Origin: PALSA-894 sp034669145
GTDB lineage: Bacteria > Pseudomonadota > Alphaproteobacteria > Rhizobiales > Xanthobacteraceae
Assembly (NCBI GenBank): GCA_034669145.1
Contig: JAXDNY010000009.1
Coordinates: 1 to 64,000, forward strand
Length of the DNA: 64,000 nt
Direction of reading: 5' to 3'
Position numbers and translations under genes: made by a program. The notes beneath the pieces are model-generated. The model had not been told where the DNA came from, searched no databases, and saw only the letters and a list, made by a program, of their open reading frames with translations. Shown one piece after another: positions 24,414-33,256 of this stretch (its first letter is position 1; each line of letters begins with the position of its first letter).

Positions 24414-25397
24414 TCACAACTTGAACAACTCCCTGGCCGCTTCTCCCCGCACCCGCTTCGCCTGTGCGGCGGGCAGCGCATCGACGCGCGCGAGGCAACC
24501 TTCCATGTCGCCGATGTTGTGCGGATAGTCCGAGCCGTAGAGCACGCGGTCGGGCGAGCCCGCGACGGCGATGCACATCTCCAAAGCGTGCTGGTCGTAC
24601 ACCACCGTGTCGTACCAGATGCGCTTGAGATACTCGCTCGGCTTCTCCTTGATGACGGAAGAGCACGCCGGGATCATCTCGTGACAGCGATCGAGCCGCG
24701 CGGCGAGATACGGCAGCGTCGCGCCGCCATGCGCGGCAATCAGCTTCACGTTCGGGTACTTGTCGAGAAAGCCCGAGAAGATCATGCGCGAAAACGCCAG
24801 CGTGGTGTCGATCATGAAGCCGATCGGCGGCACCAGGCCGAACTCGCCGAGGTTCATGTCCTTCATGCCGGGCGGCGTGCCGGGATGGATCAGCACCGGC
24901 AAACCGAGGCGGTCGATCTCGGCCCACACGGGCGCGAATTTTTCGTCGGTCAGTTCGTCCCCAACCACATTGGCAAGCTGCATCACCCCGACCGCGCCGG
25001 CCTTCACAGCCCGCGCGAGCTCGGCCTTCGCGTCGTCGGCGTATTGCCACGGCACCGATGCCATCCAGCGGATGCGGTCGGGCTTCAAGCGTGCCTGCTC
25101 GGCCATCGAGTCGTTGACGATCTGGGCGGCCGCCAGGCTGGTTGCGCGGTGGCCGAAGAAGCAGTTCGGGCAGGTGAGCGACACGATCGCGACATCGACC
25201 TTGGCCTTGTCCATCGCTTTGATGCGCAGGTCGTAGTCCCACATGCCCGGCATCAGCGTCATGAACGGCGCGCCGTCCTTCCAGATCGAGTTCTGCCCGG
25301 CCTTGGTCGGCTTCACGTCGTAGACGCCGCCGTGCGTTTTCAAAAGCTCGATCCAGTCGAGCGTGAGCATGTGGGTGTGCACGTCGACGACGGTCAT
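24414..25397 (-). CDS. Amidohydrolase (aminocarboxymuconate-semialdehyde decarboxylase-like)
   Basis: A 327-residue PF04909 enzyme with all expected metal elements: VDVHTHML at the N-terminus (HxH intact), VLIHPGTPPG, LIAAHGGATLPYL and VLYGSDYPHNIGD near the C-terminus. The substrate-side arginine region (YLAARLDRCHE) resembles ACMSD and gamma-resorcylate decarboxylase relatives. It probably carries out a non-oxidative decarboxylation or hydrolysis of a ring-derived acid. It is transcribed towards the CMD gene and separated from the molybdenum hydroxylase genes by repeats, so it is probably monocistronic. Confidence 0.9.
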   Translation of the reverse strand: MTVVDVHTHMLTLDWIELLKTHGGVYDVKPTKAGQNSIWKDGAPFMTLMPGMWDYDLRIKAMDKAKVDVAIVSLTCPNCFFGHRATSLAAAQIVNDSMAEQARLKPDRIRWMASVPWQYADDAKAELARAVKAGAVGVMQLANVVGDELTDEKFAPVWAEIDRLGLPVLIHPGTPPGMKDMNLGEFGLVPPIGFMIDTTLAFSRMIFSGFLDKYPNVKLIAAHGGATLPYLAARLDRCHEMIPACSSVIKEKPSEYLKRIWYDTVVYDQHALEMCIAVAGSPDRVLYGSDYPHNIGDMEGCLARVDALPAAQAKRVRGEAARELFKL

Positions 25398-25423
25398 GAA
25401 GGGCTCCTATGTGAGATTGTGTT

Positions 25424-25540
25424 CTCCGGACGCGGTGCAGCGCGTAGCGATGCACCGCAGATCCGGGTCCCGGTTTCTTCAAAGCAACCGGGGTCCCGGG
25501 TCTGCAATGCAACACTTCGTGCTGCATTGCGCCCGGGACA
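25424..25540. repeat. Composite palindromic repeats
   Basis: A copy of the CTCCGGACGC...GCAGATCCGG palindrome (25424-25468, compare 3544-3598) followed by GGGTCCCGG...CCGGGGTCCCGGG and a TGCAATGCAACAC / GTGCTGCATTGC palindrome (to 25540). It fills the gap between the amidohydrolase and the molybdenum hydroxylase genes. Confidence 0.7.
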
Positions 25541-25546
25541 CAGGGA

Positions 25547-27832
25547 TCAGGACAGCGCCGCCTTCACACGATCCGGCGAGAACGGCACGCGGCGGATGCG
25601 CACGCCGGTCGCGTCGAAGATCGCGTTGGCGATCGCCGCCGCGACGGGGCGGATCGACGGCTCCCCCGCGCCGGTCGGGGCCGAATCCGGCTGGTTGATC
25701 AGCACGCAGTCGATCGCCTCGGGCGTCTCGGTGATGTCGAGGATCGGATAGGTCAGCCAGTCGACGCTGGTCACCGCCTTGTTGTCGAAGGCGACCTCCT
25801 CCCACAACGTGCGGCTGATGCCCTGGATGATGTTGCCCTCGATGCACTTCACCAGCCCGTCCGGATTGATGATCTGCCCGCAATCATGCGCGACGGTGAA
25901 TTTGCGCGCCCAGATCCTGCCGCTCGCGCGGTCGACATCGACCTCGGCAATCACCGCGCACACGGTGCCGTTGCGCTGCGAATACGCGATGCCGCGGCCC
26001 GAGACGGTGTTGCCGGTTTGATCCTTGCGTGGCGAGGTGCGCGTTTGCCAGTTGGCACGCTCGGCCGCCGCCTTGATCACCGCGATGTCGCGCGGCGCCT
26101 TCAGGTGCTTGAGCCGAAACTCGACCGGATCGGCGCCGACCGCATGCGCCACCTCGTCCATGAAGGATTCGGACGCGAAGTGGATCTGCGGCCCGACCGG
26201 ATCGCGCAAATGCGCCGAGCGCAGCGGCGAGCCGCGTTCGAGCAGCGGCGCGATCGTTTCCCATGCGGTGCGCTTGCTGGCGAACTCGTACACCTCGGCC
26301 GGCACGCCGAAGCCGTCGTTCACCTTGAGCGGTGCACCGAGCATATGTCCGGCCAGCGTATCGGCGGCCTTGCTCTCGTTCATCAGCACGTCGAGGCGCG
26401 AGAAGCCCTTGCTGAGGAAATCGTAGCCGATGACGTTGCCAGCGGCGTCGATCGCCGCACGCGCGCGATGGATCGAGGCCGGACCCTTCGGGTCCCAGCC
26501 CGTCCCCTGGTCGCGCGTGTACTGCAGCCGCACCGGACGGCCGGTGGCCTTGGCCAGCACGGCCGCATCCATCGCGGCGTCGCCTGCATCGTTGCGGCCG
26601 TAGGCGCCCGGGCCGGTCACCCAGATCGCCCGCACCTTCTCGGGCGGCAGGCCGAGCATGTCGGCGACGCCGTCGCGCACGAAGTGCGATTTCTGCGAGC
26701 CGGTCCAGCAGGTCGCCTGACCGTCCTTGATCTCGACCAGCGCGCACGCCGGTCCCATGCTGGCGTGCGACTGGAACGGCCATTCGTATTCGGCCTCGAC
26801 CACGCGCGCGGCGGATCCCATGGCGTCATCGACATTGCCGAACGGCTTGCCTTCGTCGCGCTTGCGCACCGGCGCCTTGCGGATGTGATCGTAGAGCGCC
26901 GCCTGCTCGGGGAACGGCGGCGCCGCGTTCGACCATTCGACCTTGAGCTTTTCGGCAGCGCGGATCGCGTCCCATTCCTTCTCGGCGATCAGGCCGAGGA
27001 AGTCCTTCTGCCAAACGACCTTGACGCCCGGAATGTCCTTCACCGAACTCTCGTCGACTTTCACCGGCACCGCGCCGGCGACCGCTGGACGGATCACCCG
27101 GCCATGCGCCATGCCGGGCGCCTTCACGTCGGTGCAGAAGTCTTCCTGGCAGAACACCTTCGGCGCCACGTCTTCGCGCTTGATCGGTTTGCCGACGATT
27201 TTGTACTCGCTCGCCTTCTTCGGCTGCGCCTTGCCTGGCGCATAGAGCGGATTGCCCCACTGCTTGTTCCAGTCGAGCTGGACGTTGAAATAGCGCCCAC
27301 CGATCAGCTCGGCGTAGCTCGTCTTCTTGTCACGGTTGAACGCGGCGTTGACGATGCCGTTGACGACGATGAGCTGATCCACCGGCGTGGCGAGCTTCTC
27401 GGCCGCCATCTCGACCAGCACGCGGCGCGCTTCCGCCGCCGCCATGCGCATCTGCTTGCCGCCGAACTGGATGCCGGTGGAGCCGGACGCGCCGCCCTGG
27501 TTCACCGAGGTCGCGGTGTCGCCCATGAACACCTTCACGGCCTTGAATGGGACGTCGAGCTCTTCGGCCACCATCTGGCCGATGGCAACGAACAGGCCGT
27601 GGCCCATGTCCATCTTGCCAAAGAACGCCGAGACCGTACCGTCGGCATTGATCGCGATGTAGGACGAGAGCTGATCCGGCATCAGCGGGGGCTTTGCCCC
27701 TTGCGCATGGGCCGTATTGATTGCGAGCAGCGCGTCGAGGCCGAGCGGCGAGCCGACCGACACCACGAGCGCGCCCGCGCCCTTGAGCAGCACGCGGCGG
27801 GAGAATGCGGATGGCTTGTCCATTTTGGTCAT
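25547..27832 (-). CDS. Molybdopterin-binding large subunit of a xanthine-dehydrogenase-family hydroxylase (isoquinoline 1-oxidoreductase beta type)
   Basis: A 761-residue molybdenum hydroxylase subunit. The N-terminus carries a twin-arginine signal (SRRVLLKGAGALVV, then THAQG), so the mature enzyme is predicted to be periplasmic or membrane-associated. The Moco region includes GGASGSTGIQFGGKQM, TGPGAYGRNDAGDAAMDAA and the C-terminal GAGEPSIRPVAAAIANA, whose Glu is the catalytic base. It hydroxylates an N-heteroaromatic or aldehyde substrate with water. The start at 27832 is supported by GGGAGG. It is paired with the 2Fe-2S subunit 11 bases upstream; there is no FAD subunit, as in the IorAB/aldehyde oxidoreductase class. 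Confidence 0.94.
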   Translation of the reverse strand: MTKMDKPSAFSRRVLLKGAGALVVSVGSPLGLDALLAINTAHAQGAKPPLMPDQLSSYIAINADGTVSAFFGKMDMGHGLFVAIGQMVAEELDVPFKAVKVFMGDTATSVNQGGASGSTGIQFGGKQMRMAAAEARRVLVEMAAEKLATPVDQLIVVNGIVNAAFNRDKKTSYAELIGGRYFNVQLDWNKQWGNPLYAPGKAQPKKASEYKIVGKPIKREDVAPKVFCQEDFCTDVKAPGMAHGRVIRPAVAGAVPVKVDESSVKDIPGVKVVWQKDFLGLIAEKEWDAIRAAEKLKVEWSNAAPPFPEQAALYDHIRKAPVRKRDEGKPFGNVDDAMGSAARVVEAEYEWPFQSHASMGPACALVEIKDGQATCWTGSQKSHFVRDGVADMLGLPPEKVRAIWVTGPGAYGRNDAGDAAMDAAVLAKATGRPVRLQYTRDQGTGWDPKGPASIHRARAAIDAAGNVIGYDFLSKGFSRLDVLMNESKAADTLAGHMLGAPLKVNDGFGVPAEVYEFASKRTAWETIAPLLERGSPLRSAHLRDPVGPQIHFASESFMDEVAHAVGADPVEFRLKHLKAPRDIAVIKAAAERANWQTRTSPRKDQTGNTVSGRGIAYSQRNGTVCAVIAEVDVDRASGRIWARKFTVAHDCGQIINPDGLVKCIEGNIIQGISRTLWEEVAFDNKAVTSVDWLTYPILDITETPEAIDCVLINQPDSAPTGAGEPSIRPVAAAIANAIFDATGVRIRRVPFSPDRVKAALS

Positions 27833-27843
27833 GTGCGCCTCCC

Positions 27844-28308
27844 TCAACCCATCATCGTGGCGGCGCGCTTGACCGCGCGCAGGATGCCCATGTGCGTGCC
27901 GCATCGGCATTTCAGGCCTTCGAGCGCCTGCTTGATCTCGGCCTCGCTCGGCTTTTTCTTTTCGGCGAGCAGCGCCGCTGCCGTCATGATCCAGCCGTTG
28001 ATGCAGTAGCCGCATTGCGGCACCTGCTCGTCGATGTAGGCGGTCTGTAAGGGATGCGGCTTCTCCGGCGTGCCGAGGCCGGCGAGCGTGACCACCTTGC
28101 GGCCTGCCGCGTCCGACACCGGCGTGACGCAGGACCGGACCGGCTGGCCGTCGAGATGCACCGTGCAGGCGCCGCATTGCGCGAGCCCGCAGCCGAAGTG
28201 CGGATTGTTCAGGCCGAGATCGTCGCGCAACGCATAGAGCAGCGGCATGTCGGGATCGACATTGACCTTGTGCTGCTTGCCGTTCACGTCGAGGGTGAAG
28301 TCCTTCAT
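27844..28308 (-). CDS. 2Fe-2S small subunit of the molybdenum hydroxylase
   Basis: A 154-residue protein with two [2Fe-2S] domains. The plant-type cluster cysteines are Cys40, Cys45, Cys48 and Cys60 (GCGLAQCGACTVHLDG...C); the second, helical domain has Cys99, Cys102, Cys134 and Cys136 (QCGYCINGW...KCRCG). It takes electrons from the molybdenum centre of the large subunit encoded directly downstream. No signal peptide is visible; in this class the Tat signal on the large subunit carries both across the membrane. Length and motif spacing are normal. Confidence 0.96.
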   Translation of the reverse strand: MKDFTLDVNGKQHKVNVDPDMPLLYALRDDLGLNNPHFGCGLAQCGACTVHLDGQPVRSCVTPVSDAAGRKVVTLAGLGTPEKPHPLQTAYIDEQVPQCGYCINGWIMTAAALLAEKKKPSEAEIKQALEGLKCRCGTHMGILRAVKRAATMMG

Positions 28309-28459
28309 GGGTCGCCCGCCTCCCTGAAATTGCGATATCAGTGCAGCCTGAAAGCCGGTTGCTTGACGCGATTATAGGCTAGGATGCGGGATGCCGCGAC
28401 GGGGCCTTGCGGGATTGTCCCCGGTGGAACTGAAACAACAAGAAGGCAGGGAGCAAGAC

Positions 28460-29434
28460 GTGACACTGACGAGACGAAGCATGGTGTTGGGCGCAGCAAC
28501 GACACCATTCGCGCCGCCGCTGGCGCATGCGCAAAGCTGGCCCAGCGGCCCGATCCGGCTGATCGTTCCGTTTCCGCCCGCCGGCTCGACCGATGTTCTC
28601 GCGCGGCTGGTGCAGACCGGCCTGCAACAGCGGCTTTCCGCCAACATCATCATCGAGAACAAGCCGGGCGCTTCGGGCGCGGCCGGCACGGCGGTGTTCG
28701 CGAAGTCGCCGCCCGACGGCAACGCCTGGCTGTTCGTGTTCGATACGCACTCGGTCAATCCTTATCTGATGAACTTGCAGTACGACACCGAGAAAGACCT
28801 CGACCCCGTGATGCTGATCGCGACTGCGCCGTATCTGCTCGCGGTCAACACCAAGCACGAGTTCAAGAACTTGGCCGACGTGATCGCCGCCGCGAAGTCC
28901 AAACCCGATGGGCTGTCCTACGCATCAGTCGGTTCGGGCTCGATCGGCCACCTGTTCATGGTGCTGCTGCAGAAGAAGACCGGCATGAAGCTGACCCACG
29001 TGCCCTATCGCGGCGGCGGACCGGCGATGAACGACGCTCTCGGCGGGCATGTGGATTTCATCGTCGGCAGCGTTGCGCTGGTCACGCCGCAACTCGGCAG
29101 CGGCAAACTGCGGCCGATCGTGCAGACCGGCGAGAAACGGGTCGCGGCCTTGCCCGACGTCGCGACCGTGATGGAGAGCGGCGTGCCCGACCTCACCGCC
29201 TATACGTGGTGGGGCGTGTTCGCGCCGGCCGGTACGCCGAAGCCGATCGTCGAGCGCTTCCACAAGGAGCTCACCGCCTCGATCCGCGAGGAGCGCGTGA
29301 CGAAGGCGCTCACCGAAAGCCAGCAGATGACCCTGGCGCTGTCGACGCCCGAGGAGCTGCGCGCATTTTCCACCGCGCAGGGCAAGCTGTGGGGCCCGGT
29401 GGTGAAGGAGAACGACATCAAGGGGGAGATGTAG
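28460..29434 (+). CDS. Bug-family tripartite tricarboxylate transporter receptor (TctC-like)
   Basis: A 324-residue periplasmic receptor. The GTG at 28460 follows AGGGAG and gives a twin-arginine-like signal (TLTRRSMVLGAATTPFAPPLAHAQ). The Bug signatures are present: IRLIVPFPPAGSTDVLARLV, ENKPGASGAAGT, and THVPYRGGGPAMNDALGGHVDF, whose residues hold the ligand carboxylate through water. Its stop overlaps the GTG of the CoA-transferase A gene, so uptake and CoA activation are coupled, which suggests a carboxylic acid substrate. A long frame start at 28391 was rejected. Confidence 0.93.
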   Translation: MTLTRRSMVLGAATTPFAPPLAHAQSWPSGPIRLIVPFPPAGSTDVLARLVQTGLQQRLSANIIIENKPGASGAAGTAVFAKSPPDGNAWLFVFDTHSVNPYLMNLQYDTEKDLDPVMLIATAPYLLAVNTKHEFKNLADVIAAAKSKPDGLSYASVGSGSIGHLFMVLLQKKTGMKLTHVPYRGGGPAMNDALGGHVDFIVGSVALVTPQLGSGKLRPIVQTGEKRVAALPDVATVMESGVPDLTAYTWWGVFAPAGTPKPIVERFHKELTASIREERVTKALTESQQMTLALSTPEELRAFSTAQGKLWGPVVKENDIKGEM

Positions 29435-30252
29435 TGCCGGTCATCGTTTCATCCATGGACGACGCGGTCGCCGTCATCCCGGACGGCGCGATGGTGGTCG
29501 TGCCGCGTGAATCCTCTGGCGTGCCGATGGAAGCGACGCGGGCGCTGATCCGGCGCGGCGTGAAGCAGCTTCATCTGATCGCGCTCCCGACCTCGACCTT
29601 GCAGGCCGACATGTTGATCGGCGCGGGATGTGTCGAGACGCTGGAAACGTCCGCCGTGAGCCTCGGCGAGTTCGGCCCGGCGCCGCGCTTTACCGCCGCG
29701 ATCCTCAGCAAGACTCTTCGCATGAAAGACGCGACCTGCCCCGCCCTCTACGCCTCGATGCAGGCGGCCGAAAAGGGCGTGCCGTTCATGCCGCTGCGCG
29801 GGCTGATCGGCTCCGACATTCTCGCGCACCGGCCGGACTGGCGCGTGATCGACAATCCGTTCGGCAACAACGATCCGATCGTGTTGCTACCCGCCATCAA
29901 GCCGGACTTCGCGCTATTCCACGCACCAATAGCGGACCGCGCCGGCAACGTGTTCATCGGCCGCGACCGCGAACTACTGACGATGGCGCACGCCTCGGCG
30001 CGCACCATTGCGACGGTCGAGAAACTCTACGACGGCAATCTGATGGACGATCCCACGCTCTCGGCCGGAACGGTGCCGGGCTTCTATATCGAGACGGTCG
30101 TGGTCGTGCCGCGCGGCGCCTGGCCGCTGCAACTGCTCGACCATTATCCGGCGGATGGGGCGCATCTCGCCGAATACGCCAGGATGGCGGCGACGGCGGA
30201 GGGTTTTGCGCGCTATCTCGAGCAGCATGTGTATGCGAAGAAGGCGGCGTGA
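29434..30252 (+). CDS. CoA-transferase family I, alpha subunit (GctA/IpdA-like)
   Basis: A 272-residue alpha subunit of a family-I CoA-transferase (COG1788). It starts at a GTG overlapping the Bug receptor's stop (TAGTG), with GGGGGAG upstream. The domain has the VIPDGAMVVVPRESSGVPMEATRALIRRG opening and a Rossmann-like CoA-binding body. It would form a heteromer with the beta subunit, which here lies 730 bases downstream at 30983 rather than directly adjacent: a vapBC toxin-antitoxin module on the opposite strand fills the gap. The acid that is activated is unknown, but the co-transcribed Bug receptor suggests an imported carboxylate. Confidence 0.88.
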   Translation: MPVIVSSMDDAVAVIPDGAMVVVPRESSGVPMEATRALIRRGVKQLHLIALPTSTLQADMLIGAGCVETLETSAVSLGEFGPAPRFTAAILSKTLRMKDATCPALYASMQAAEKGVPFMPLRGLIGSDILAHRPDWRVIDNPFGNNDPIVLLPAIKPDFALFHAPIADRAGNVFIGRDRELLTMAHASARTIATVEKLYDGNLMDDPTLSAGTVPGFYIETVVVVPRGAWPLQLLDHYPADGAHLAEYARMAATAEGFARYLEQHVYAKKAA

Positions 30253-30262
30253 GCGCAGCCGT

Positions 30263-30649
30263 TTAGTCTCGATAGATAGCAATTCCCAAGGCACGTGCGG
30301 AAGCCAGCAGGCGCTCGTCGAAACTGGCTAACTCGAGACCCTGACCTTGGCTCTGAACATAATCCATTGAAGCCAGGTGCAACGCGTCCAATGTTCGAGG
30401 TTCGTACGGGAGGGGCTGGAGAGCGCGCTTCAAGACACTAGGCGATAGCTCGATCATAATTACCCGGCCTAGAATCCTGTTGGTTTCAGCTTCATGCGAT
30501 CGAGCCAGTCGACGCGCGTGGATTCGATTCCACACTTCGTACATGAGTAGACTACTCGACGTCAGCGTTTCGTCCCACAACTCGTCTGGCATTCGCTTGC
30601 CTTCTGCCAGCAAATGCGCAAGAGCGACCGAACTATCGACGTAAATCAT
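30263..30649 (-). CDS. vapC: VapC-family PIN-domain toxin
   Basis: A 128-residue PIN nuclease. The four acidic metal ligands are Asp5 (MIYVDSSVAL), Glu38 (MYEVWN), Asp88 (TLDALHLAS) and Asp111 (SFDERL). It would cleave an RNA, commonly tRNA or rRNA for VapC toxins, when freed of its antitoxin. Its ATG overlaps the vapB stop by four bases (ATGA), the usual arrangement. It lies antisense between the two CoA-transferase subunit genes, with its stop only 11 bases from the end of the alpha-subunit gene, so the module was probably inserted there. All catalytic residues are intact. Confidence 0.93.
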   Translation of the reverse strand: MIYVDSSVALAHLLAEGKRMPDELWDETLTSSSLLMYEVWNRIHARRLARSHEAETNRILGRVIMIELSPSVLKRALQPLPYEPRTLDALHLASMDYVQSQGQGLELASFDERLLASARALGIAIYRD

Positions 30650-30930
30650 CGATCTTCTCGATCGCGCCGCAAGTCCTCCATCAGTTCTTCAAAACTCATT
30701 ACGGGCTTGCGGGGCGGCGGTCCCTTTCCAGGATTTTTCGCCGGCGTGATCCAGCCCTCGCGAATGCCGCGCTCAATGACAGATTCTTTTTTTCCATGCT
30801 TATGGACTGGCGCATTCATCTCGACGACCAAGCGGCCTCGATCCGTTACCTGCACGGTCTCGCCGCTCGCGGCGATACGGACGTATTCGCTGAGCTTGTT
30901 CTTGAGTACCTTGAGGCCAACGGTCTTCAT
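30646..30930 (-). CDS. vapB: VapB/Phd-type antitoxin
   Basis: A 94-residue Phd/YefM-fold antitoxin beginning MKTVGLKVLKNKLSEYVRIA, with the following GETVQVTDRGRLVVEM strand typical of the Phd DNA-binding domain. The basic, proline-rich C-terminus (PAKNPGKGPPPRKPVMSFEELMEDLR) is the likely toxin-wrapping part. It neutralises the downstream VapC and autorepresses the operon. An upstream in-frame start at 30972 exists, but the promoter found at 30937-30965 would place the transcript start at about 30930, that is, at this ATG. Confidence 0.92.
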   Translation of the reverse strand: MKTVGLKVLKNKLSEYVRIAASGETVQVTDRGRLVVEMNAPVHKHGKKESVIERGIREGWITPAKNPGKGPPPRKPVMSFEELMEDLRRDREDR

Positions 30931-30936
30931 CGGCGA

Positions 30937-30965
30937 AATGTAGCTTCTGGAAGCTACTTTGTCAA
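30937..30965 (-). promoter_or_regulatory. vapBC promoter, apparently leaderless
   Basis: On the minus strand, TTGACA (30965-30960) is followed after exactly 17 bases by TACATT (30942-30937), a near-consensus sigma-70 promoter. The expected start of transcription is about seven bases further on, at 30930, which is the first base of the vapB ATG, so the mRNA would be leaderless. Confidence 0.65.
30940..30957. promoter_or_regulatory. vapBC operator, perfect 8-bp inverted repeat
   Basis: GTAGCTTC-TG-GAAGCTAC lies across the spacer and the -10 edge of the vapBC promoter, where bound VapBC complex would block RNA polymerase. It is the only such palindrome next to the module, so autoregulation is a reasonable inference. 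Confidence 0.65.
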
Positions 30966-30982
30966 TTCGCAAGCAAAATCAA

Positions 30983-31735
30983 ATGAATAATGCCAAATTA
31001 GCGCCCGAAGAACTGCTCGCCGACACGATCATACGGCTGATCGGCGACGTGCGGCACGTAGCGGTCGGCAATGCGTCGCCGATCCCGGCACTGGCCGCGC
31101 TGACACTGCGCGAGCGCGGCGGCGGCAAGCCTTACGTTTCGCTGCTTGGCAGCCGCCGCCACATGTTTTTCACCGACGGCGGGCGCGAGCTGTTCGATTG
31201 CGCCGGACAGGGCCGTATCGACGTGTTCTTCCTCTCCGGCGGTGAGATCGATGGTGAGGGCAACATCAATCTGGTCAGCATCGGCGACTACGAGCAGCCC
31301 AACGTACGCTTCCCCGGTTCGTTCGGCTCGGGCTATCTCTATTATGTCGTGCCGAAGGTCATTCTGTTCCGCGTCGAGCATTCACGCCGCACGCTGGTGC
31401 CGAAGGTTTCCTTCATCAGCGCGCCCGGCGGCAATGCGGAGAACGTGCATCGGCCGGGCGGACCAGTGGCGCTCGTCACCAACCGCTGTCTTTTTTCGTT
31501 CGACCGGGCCGCCAAGCGCTTCCGGCTCGACAGTGTGCATCCGGGGCATACGGTCGATGAGGTGGTCGAGAACACCGGATTCGATTTCGACCGGCCAGAT
31601 GATGTGCCGGTAACAGCGGCGCCATCTGCCGGCACGCTAAAGCTCATGCGCGAAACCGTGGCGCCGCAGTTGGCGGAGGTGTATCCGCAGTTTGCGCAGC
31701 GCGTGTTCGGCATCGCGCTGCCGAAGACCGCGTAA
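30983..31735 (+). CDS. CoA-transferase family I, beta subunit (GctB/IpdB-like)
   Basis: A 250-residue beta subunit. Body features include the VGNASPIPALAALTLRERG opening, DVFFLSGGEIDGEGNINLVSIGDY and PGSFGSGYLYYVVPKV, consistent with COG2057 proteins. It should pair with the alpha subunit encoded at 29434-30252. The ATG at 30983 has no recognisable Shine-Dalgarno: the upstream bases are A/T-rich (GCAAAATCAA) and belong to the border of the vapBC insertion, so its native translation signals may have been lost or replaced. It ends one base before the convergent tctA stop. Confidence 0.85.
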   Translation: MNNAKLAPEELLADTIIRLIGDVRHVAVGNASPIPALAALTLRERGGGKPYVSLLGSRRHMFFTDGGRELFDCAGQGRIDVFFLSGGEIDGEGNINLVSIGDYEQPNVRFPGSFGSGYLYYVVPKVILFRVEHSRRTLVPKVSFISAPGGNAENVHRPGGPVALVTNRCLFSFDRAAKRFRLDSVHPGHTVDEVVENTGFDFDRPDDVPVTAAPSAGTLKLMRETVAPQLAEVYPQFAQRVFGIALPKTA

Positions 31736-33256
31736 CTACTCCTTCGTCTCCTCCGCGAGCTTCGCACGCCAGTCGCGCCTTGCCGTGATGGCGGAGACCG
31801 CCGAGGCCGCCAGCAGGCCCGCGCAGACGATCATCAGCACCAGAGCGATCGGGCGCTGCAGGAAGATCAGCCAGTTGCCGTCCGACATGATCAGCGACTG
31901 GCGCAGGCTCATCTCGAAGATCGGCGCGATCACCAGCCCGAGCACCAGGGGCGCGGGATCGAAGTTGAATTTCTTCAGCGCATAGCCGACCACGCCCATG
32001 ATCAGCATGATCCACACGTCGACGATCGAGTGCGCGACCTCGTACACGCCGATGACGCAGAACATGATGATCAGCGGAGAGAGATACGCGTAAGGGATGC
32101 GCAGCAGGTTCACGAACAGCCCGACCAGCGGCAAATTGAGCGCAAGCAGCATCAGGTTGCCGACATACATCGAGGCGATGAAGCCCCAGAACACCTGCGG
32201 GTGATCGTTCACCAGCGTCGGGCCGGGCGGCACGCCGTGGATCATCAGCGCCGCCATCAGCACCGCCGTCACCGGGCCGGTCGGGATGCCGAGCGCGAGC
32301 ATCGGGACGAATGCGCCGGTCGAGGCGGCGTTGTTCGCGGACTCCGGCCCGGCGACGCCCGCGACCGCGCCCTTGCCGAACTCCTCCGGGTGCTTGGAAA
32401 TCTTCTTCTCCACCGCATAGGAGAGGAAGCTCGAAATGATGTGCGCGGATCCCGGAATGATGCCGATGAGGAAACCCATCACGGTGCCGCGCGCAATCGG
32501 CCAGCCGGATTGGCGCCACTCCTCGCGGTTCGGCCACAGCTCGCGCAGCTTCGGCCGGATCACCTCCCCGGTCACCTGACGGCTCGGTGTGGAGAGGATT
32601 TCGCCCAGCCCGAACAGCCCGACCGCGACCGGCACGATGCCGATGCCGTCGCCGAGCTCGGGGATGTCGAACGAATAGCGGAAATGCCCGCTGAGCGGAT
32701 CGATGCCGATCATGCCAAGCAAGAGCCCCAGTGAAGCCATCAGCAATGTGCGGACCAGCGACGACGTCGACATGTAGGCGAGGAAAACGAGGCCCACCGT
32801 CAGCAGCGCGGTGTATTCGGGCGGGCCGAATTTGAGCGCGAGCGTGGCAAGCGGTGGCGCAATGAGCGTGAGCACAATCACGCCGAACGTGCCGGCGATC
32901 CACGAGCCGACCGCCGCGATGCACAGCGCCGCGCCCGCGCGGCCCTTGCGCGCCATCGCGTTGCCGTCGATGCAGGTCATCACCGAGGAGGCTTCGCCCG
33001 GAATGCGCAGCAGGATCGAGGTGGTCGAGCCGCCATATTGCGAGCCGTAATAGATGCCGGCGAGCATCACGATCGCATTGGTGGCGTTCAGGCCAAAGGT
33101 GATCGGCAGCAGGATCGAAATGCCGGCAAGCGGGCCGATGCCGGGCAACACGCCGACCAGCGTGCCGACGAGGCAGCCGATGAACGCGTACCACAGCACG
33201 GCGGGCTGCAACGCGACCGAGAAGCCAAGCCAGAGTGAGTCGAGGGTGACGCCCAT
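31736..33256 (-). CDS. tctA: Tripartite tricarboxylate transporter large permease TctA
   Basis: A 506-residue inner-membrane protein with about eleven or twelve hydrophobic segments. The diagnostic TctA motif GTLVGVLPGIGPLAGISILLP occurs near residue 35-55, followed by IVMLAGIYYGSQYGGSTTSILLRIPGE; the second-half repeat appears as FLIGIIPGSAHIISSFLSYAVEKK and ESANNAASTGAFVPMLALGIPTG. It imports carboxylates together with TctB, fed by a Bug receptor. The ATG overlaps the tctB stop by one base (TAATG). Two receptor genes lie upstream on the same strand, interrupted by a DUF559 element. Confidence 0.96.
   Translation of the reverse strand: MGVTLDSLWLGFSVALQPAVLWYAFIGCLVGTLVGVLPGIGPLAGISILLPITFGLNATNAIVMLAGIYYGSQYGGSTTSILLRIPGEASSVMTCIDGNAMARKGRAGAALCIAAVGSWIAGTFGVIVLTLIAPPLATLALKFGPPEYTALLTVGLVFLAYMSTSSLVRTLLMASLGLLLGMIGIDPLSGHFRYSFDIPELGDGIGIVPVAVGLFGLGEILSTPSRQVTGEVIRPKLRELWPNREEWRQSGWPIARGTVMGFLIGIIPGSAHIISSFLSYAVEKKISKHPEEFGKGAVAGVAGPESANNAASTGAFVPMLALGIPTGPVTAVLMAALMIHGVPPGPTLVNDHPQVFWGFIASMYVGNLMLLALNLPLVGLFVNLLRIPYAYLSPLIIMFCVIGVYEVAHSIVDVWIMLIMGVVGYALKKFNFDPAPLVLGLVIAPIFEMSLRQSLIMSDGNWLIFLQRPIALVLMIVCAGLLAASAVSAITARRDWRAKLAEETKE

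Noticed and set aside
25886..28009. A 707-codon plus-strand frame
   Set aside because: Antisense to the molybdenum hydroxylase subunits, which carry their complete motifs.
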